Of a stretch of DNA of 64,000 nucleotides, positions 58,401 to 64,000 are shown piece after piece. The notes beneath the pieces are model-generated. The model worked only from the letters and a program-made list of their open reading frames with translations. It had not been told where the DNA came from and made no database searches. A program made the translations under genes and the position numbers. The stretch's first letter is position 1, and the number at the start of each line of letters is the position of its first letter. The stretch is from Capra hircus. Lineage: Eukaryota > Chordata > Mammalia > Artiodactyla > Bovidae. The stretch spans positions 51,759,591 to 51,823,590 of the forward strand of contig NC_030811.1 of the NCBI RefSeq assembly GCF_001704415.2. Direction: 5' to 3'.

Positions 58401-60480
58401 GCTCGAAGGGATCTTAAATCTTCCGGGAAGAGTCATGTTTGTCTTTGCTTAGGCAACTTGTCCTGATTTCACAACACTCCCTCCCCAAATCCCGGAGGCC
58501 CGCAGGTTGTGGACAAGTCCCGACAGGAGCTCGTCATTTTGGGGGAAGTTTGCTAAGAGATTAGTATGCATGTATGTGTCCTGATAAACATATTACCTTA
58601 TTGGTAATCATTTTGTTTGAGAACGCCGTGACATTTGACTTTCTACATATATTTTAGGTTTTACAAAGTAGTTATGAATCGCTTTTGTGTCAGGGACAGG
58701 AAAACGTCTAAGTTTTCAACTCTCGCTAGTTGTAGAATAGCCGCATGCAGGAATTACTAATTGTAGTTTTGGAGTCCAATTCCAAAAGCGTTAAAAGAGA
58801 TTATTAGAGTAACATGTAAATCTAAAAACAAAGTGGGCTAATTACCCTTGGAGTGCTATTCAGGTATGGAAAGGTGCCTTCGTTTTGTTCTTATCAAGGA
58901 TAAACTTGATTTCTTGAAAGAATACTTGATTAAGTTTTCTAGCCATTCCATTGTTAAATTGCACACCCTTGTTTATACAATTATGGCTGCAGCTATTTGT
59001 GTAGAATAAACTGGTAAATATCCTTTACTTAACAAAATAACAGGTATTTTGGAATTCTAAGTTTCGACCTTTTTTAATGATGTTAAATATTTTTGAAGGG
59101 TCTTAACCATGTTCCCTTTTTACTGTTTTGGGGGCATTGCCTCACACATGAAGTTTATTGGATTACATTCTTTTGGAATTTCGATATTACTAAGTAAAAT
59201 TTTGGCTATATCCACTTATGGGCTTTTAAAGTTTAGTTTGTCTCAAACTCTTGCAGGAAGGTAAAGATTCCCTCCCCTCTAATTTAATAAAAAGGCAGTT
59301 TCACAGCTTTTTAGAAACCACCATTTAAAACAAAATTAAGTGGTGTGCATGACACCTGGCAGAGTGTAATGAGTAGTGGTACTCCGATGTAAGAGTTCTG
59401 GAGATTGGGAGGATTGTTAAGTGTGTAAACTGACAAATTGGTGGATTTGCTTCTGCCTTCCAGAAAGATCGCTGATAATTCTTTTCTGGTCTGTAAGCCA
59501 GCTGATACAGTCTTTGAGCTGAAATGTGAGTAATTAGAAGCAATTAGAATATTAGCTGTAGTTTTTCCCTTCAGATACTCAGCTTCCTCCCAAACTTTTT
59601 GGAGATAAGTTTGAAAGTTCATATATAATTAACTGAAAATTAAACAAATTTTTTTACTAAGTATTTCAACTACTGTGTGTAATGTGTTTCTATTGCAAGA
59701 GGTCATATGTGAGTTTTTATTACTAGTCTTTGTCTACTTTGGATTTACTAACTTTTATTATGGAAATTTAAAAAATACCCCCAAAAAGAAGAGTTTAAGG
59801 ACTCACTAGTTTGCTAATCTTGGTTTATCATCCCTGGAGTTTTTTAAGGGAAATCCTGGACATCAGGATGTTTCACCTATAATTTATCGTCTTTAACTGG
59901 TAAGGACTTTGAAAAAAATAAAATCACTATAATAATAGTATCACCTAGAATAAAATTATCTTATTTCCTTTTGAATTCTAAGTGTTAGAATTAGCAAATT
60001 ATATAAAATATCCAAATTAGAAAGTTTAATTTTCTGTACATTTAATGCACAGAAGTTCTTAGTATGGTCAGCTTCCTACTTTATTTGATTAAGGTTTACA
60101 CATTTTGGGCTAGTTAAGTAAAATGAGTATCAGAAGTCACTGGAAAAATGCTACCAGAAAAGCCAGATCAAGCTTGGTGCTTGAAAAAGTTCCTAGAGGA
60201 AGAAGATAACACTGATATTCCCCCGCCCTCAATTTATTTTAGCTACTTACCTGAGGGCCCACTGCATATTGTCTATTATTCCTTAGATATTGATGAGCCC
60301 TCAAAAATAACAAAAATTGGATTTTAGACCAAAGACTTAACAGAGTTAAGTTTACAGCATGACACTTAAAAGGAACCCTAGAGATGTTAGGGAATAAAGC
60401 AGAAAATAGGGAAAAGGGCACTGCAGACAGCATGTAAAGGTATTTCAGACTTTGTTTCCCAGCCAGATATGTCTTTTTTC
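58401..60480 (+). other. Probable intron 1, no repeat recognised
   Basis: About 2 kb that returns to AT-rich composition. The overlapping reverse frames at 59,311-59,622 are not supported as coding. Confidence 0.45.
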
Positions 60481-60484
60481 TTAT

Positions 60485-60680
60485 GTATTTTTTATTTTTT
60501 TACTTATGTAACATTGGTTTATTACATTAGTTTCATTTGTATAACATATTTCTAATTCTGTATATACTACAGCATGTTTACCACCAAAAATATAGTTTCC
60601 ATCTGCCAGCATGCAGTTGATCCCCTTTGCTCTTTCTGTCCGCCTTACTCTTGTTCTTGGTAAGTCTGGTTTGGTTTATT
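60485..60680. mobile_element. Old L1-type fragment
   Basis: ACATTGGTTTATTACATTAG, AGCATGTTTACCACCAAAAA and GTTTCCATCTGCCAGCATGC follow the order of a common old L1 3' region. Orientation is not assigned. Confidence 0.4.
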
Positions 60681-60689
60681 TATTTTTTG

Positions 60690-61562
60690 TTTGCCGTGTT
60701 TCTAGAGGTGTACTTTATAGAGAATGGGAAATGAAATTTGATATGGTAAAGCTACTCCTACTTTTGTGGTAGGCGTTTTATTTCCTCTCTCCAGCTGAGG
60801 CTGTTTGTTCTTTTTCTTGTGCTATCAGTGAAGCTACACTTCCCAAACACTACCACAAGGTGATGCAGTGACTTTGCACATTACTTCCCCACTGGATGGT
60901 GTGTTGGTCTGTGTGTCTGCCTGTGAATCATTGTGATGTATTAACATTCTCAGTGAATTTTAATGATTTTAAAAGATTTACCATCTTTTCACTCCATTTT
61001 TTTATCTGTGTGAAGAATGAAACATAAACTGTATGGGAATTAGATATTTTACTGTTTAAAAAGGATTGATTCATGTTGTAGTTACATTCAGATAACATTT
61101 ATCCTTATTAACTTTTTTATGAGTAGAAGTTATATTGGAATTAATTTAAAAAGTAATGAGAATGAAGTGACTTTTGTAAAAATATTTCTGTAGTTATAGT
61201 CAGATTGAAATGTTTAAAGAGGTTAGTGTTGGGAGAGAGATTAATGAAGGTTATTAATGGGATAATTGCAAATTATCTTGCTCTAAAGATTTATAAGCAT
61301 CATGAATATATTTAATATCTGATAGAGTTTTGTATTAAAAACTTGAATTTTGGGGAGAGAGTTTAAAAATGAAATTTCTTGTTAATGTGTTTATTTAAAA
61401 TAATGAAAATAGTACGTTAAATATACTGGTAAAAATTCAGTCAATTGAGTTAAAAGTTGAAGTTCTATTAAGTCCTCTTTTCACACATAACTCATGAATA
61501 AAGACTGTAGTGTGTGCTTTTTAGTCCCTTTTGATGCATTTATAAGCATATACATACACAAA
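60690..61562 (+). other. Probable intron 1, no repeat recognised
   Basis: AT-rich sequence without exon signals that I can defend. Confidence 0.45.
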
Positions 61563-61575
61563 CACATATGTGTAT

Positions 61576-61779
61576 TGTTTTAGTTGCTAAGTTGAGTCTG
61601 ACTCTTGCGGTCCCATGGACTATTAAAGACCAGGCTCCTTTGTCCGTGGAATTTTCCAGGCAAGAATACTGGAGTGGGTTGCCATTTCCTTCTCCAGGGG
61701 ATCTTCCTGACCCAGAGATCGAACCCGAGTCTCCTGCTTTGGCAGGTGGATTCTTTACCACTGAGCCACCTGGGACGCC
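61576..61779 (-). mobile_element. Bov-tA-type SINE
   Basis: An antisense copy from GTTGCTAAGTTGAGTCTGAC to CACTGAGCCACCTGGGACGC, bounded by a 13-bp duplication with one mismatch (CACATATGTGTAT at 61,563; CACATATATGTAT at 61,780). Confidence 0.93.
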
Positions 61780-61792
61780 CACATATATGTAT

Positions 61793-62178
61793 ATACCTTT
61801 ATGTTATTTTGTATCTTAAAACTTTTCAGTGAAGTAAAAGTCTAAGTATTGATTTTTAAACGCTCTTGTAATTGAGGATAAACAAAAGTTTAACCTCCTC
61901 TACCTTGTTGTATAACATATACTGTTTTGTTGATTTAGTTTACTTTAGGAATATATTTAAGTTTTATGAAAAAAGTTTCATTCTTAAATTACTTTTAAGG
62001 TACAACATGGGAAACTCACCCTAAGCTAACTTTGTTTTCTTCATAGAAAAACATTACTGATTCACTTGTCTCAGTTTTGGTAGTTGTATCTAAAAGAGTT
62101 TGGTTCAGTTAATTTAGCTGTAGTGTTTCTCATGGATTTTTTATAACAAGTAGTGAACATTTTTTCAAAACTGGAATC

Positions 62179-62209
<31 letters not shown>

Positions 62210-62840
62210 AAAGGAAGCCACTAAACTTGAAACGAGATTATTATTAGTGGTTTCGTTAACATCATGACATCCCTTTGGGCCCAGGTTTGCTCAGACTATT
62301 CAAAGAAACAAAGTAATGAACACTTATTTTAGGAAGTTTCTAGTGTTGTGCTACCTTTTCATTTTCCTGAAGACTTTAGGTTGTCAGCTGGAGACTATTG
62401 ACTGTTAAGTCTTTCTGTGAAGTAGAGTTGTTGGTAATAAAGCCTTTTTGTTAGTGGAGAGATACAGGAAATTTACTACTGAATGCGTTCTCTTTACCTT
62501 AGAATCCTGGCAAACCTCAGGTGGGAAAGGCTGGTAGACATCCAGCCTGGTATTCTGCCACAGTGGCTTTCAGGTTCACGAATGACAGTCTCTTTGTGGG
62601 ATGACCAGTATATTGTATATCCTAAAAGTACAAAGCAGTATCTTGACCATAAGAGAAGTAGAGAAGAGACAAAAGGAAAATTGGGCGTTTTCTGAAGTGT
62701 TATTTCAGAATTTTAAAGATTAGCTTTAGTATTTCAGATCAACAAAAGAAACATGGAAAAGCATATTATCTTAGATCTTCCTAGAAATAAAGACTTCTTA
62801 GTAATTGTTAAAATGTGAGTAGTGTTGAGAATTTGCTGTT
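61793..62840 (+). other. Probable intron 1 with a T26 run
   Basis: A run of 26 T at 62,184-62,209 may be the complement of a lost retroelement tail. The + frame 62,483-62,695 has no recognisable homology. Confidence 0.45.
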
Positions 62841-62844
62841 AGTC

Positions 62845-62954
62845 TACTGGTAAGGACCCTAATGCTTTCACTGCCTTGGCCAGGTTTAGTCTCTGGTCTG
62901 GGAACTAAGATCCTGCAAGCCTCGCAGTGTGGCCCCCCCCCCCCCAAAAAAAAA
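62845..62954 (+). mobile_element. CHR-type SINE head, short copy
   Basis: TTAGTCTACTGGTAAGGACC, GGGAACTAAGATCCTGCAAG, then 13 C and 9 A. The C run replaces the usual short CGGCC-type end. Confidence 0.75.
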
Positions 62955-64000
62955 TGTTATTAGTGTTACTTCTGTAGAAACTTCATGGATTGGTGAAGTA
63001 AATTAGAATAATTTGGTTAGCAAATGCCTTAACCCGGTTTTTCCCATTATTACAGAGATTCTTGTTTTGATGACTCAGAAGCAAGTGCCATTGTGTCAGT
63101 GGTATTGTTTCCTATGTGGTACTGTAGAAACAGTGACTGAAGTGAGTCTGTGACACACTGTAGAGATAGATTTTTTGAGTGAATTGTATCATTTTTTCAA
63201 AAGTAGAGCAAATAATACGGAAAACATTTAGGTTTTGAAGATTTTTATAGGCCACTTTCACCATTCATCTGCTAGCAAGTGCTGTTAGTGAGCACTCACT
63301 GAATCTATAATAGATTCTCAACAGTATGTTTTTCATTGACACTATATATTTAAAAATACATGTGTTTTTAATCAGTAACTATATGGAAAGGATACAATAA
63401 TGCTGGAATCAAGATAGAATGAAAGGGTAGAATTGGTATAGGTAGAGATGAACAAATAGGCTGAACTGTTCCAAGTAGACCAACTGAGATTTTACATAAT
63501 CTGAGAGATTTGAACAAGTGTTTACCAGAAGCCCGAGAAGATAGCCCAGGTCTGGGAATCTGTGAGAGCTGCTGATGGAGACTTAAATTGATGGTTTGAG
63601 TCATAGTCTAAATAGTATTTCTCTGTGCTGGCTGTATATAGGATTGGGATTACTTTGGGAGGCTTAAAAAAGAATGTGTATACACACACTTGCATGCAGT
63701 GCCCAGGTCCCAAAAAGTCATTGTCTCTTTCTAAGACTCCCTAATGATTCTAATATGTAGCCGGGGTTCAGAAAAGCTGGGGATCATGAATGTGGATCAG
63801 GAATGCATGACAGAGAAGTTGACTAGGCTCTAGGTTATAGGAGCCTAGAACCTAGTGTGGAGGGATGCAATAGGTCGGATTAGGGAGGAAAGTGATGCAG
63901 ATTCAGGCGTTCAACATAGAAACACTGCTTTTGGTTTGCAAGAGAAGCAGAGGGCTGGGCTTTGCAGGAGAGGTGAAAGTTTGGTTTTTAAGTTTTTTTA
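62955..64000 (+). other. Probable intron 1, no gene recognised
   Basis: About 1 kb to the window end. No coding exon or acceptor that I can support. Confidence 0.45.

Overview
This is a stretch of bovid (pecoran ruminant) nuclear DNA. The diagnosis rests on its repeats: many tRNA-headed Bov-tA SINEs, dimeric and trimeric Bov-A SINEs, older CHR-type SINEs, and at least seven BovB (RTE-type) LINE insertions with readable endonuclease and reverse-transcriptase fragments. Cattle, buffalo, sheep and goat cannot be told apart by eye. Nothing bacterial, viral-genomic or plasmid-like is present. Family names are assigned from remembered consensus features, because no repeat library could be searched.

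Layout. Bases 1-37,000 are AT-rich, gene-poor DNA with scattered SINEs, L1 3' ends, MIR/L2 relics, a probable retroviral LTR (12.6-13.3 kb), a 695-bp element with ~150-bp terminal inverted repeats (5,525-6,219), a 91-bp direct repeat 502 bp apart (21.1 and 21.6 kb), and one clear gene-derived feature: an intronless processed pseudogene of RAN (27.0-28.1 kb). Bases 37,980-55,900 are dominated by BovB copies in both orientations. They include a near-full-length copy (40.09-43.25 kb), three copies stacked in one orientation, and two copies with 5' inversions. Two LTR-like sequences (44.7-45.1 and 50.3-50.9 kb) lie among them. Bases 57,100-58,400 form a CpG-rich promoter with three TGACG motifs and a GC box, an apparent non-coding first exon and a clean splice donor at 57,757. 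This is the only support for a live gene. It runs on the + strand, and the remaining ~6 kb looks like intron 1. I could not identify the gene.

How the parts relate. The window is mostly a record of retrotransposition. BovB and L1 supply the machinery; SINEs and RAN mRNA were copied by it. Many insertions carry target-site duplications that can be read directly, which allows a relative order of events. The most unusual observations are a near-identical 481-bp tract shared by two inverted BovB copies (gene conversion candidate), a BovB 5' inversion bracketed by an exact 12-bp duplication, and the long-TIR element.
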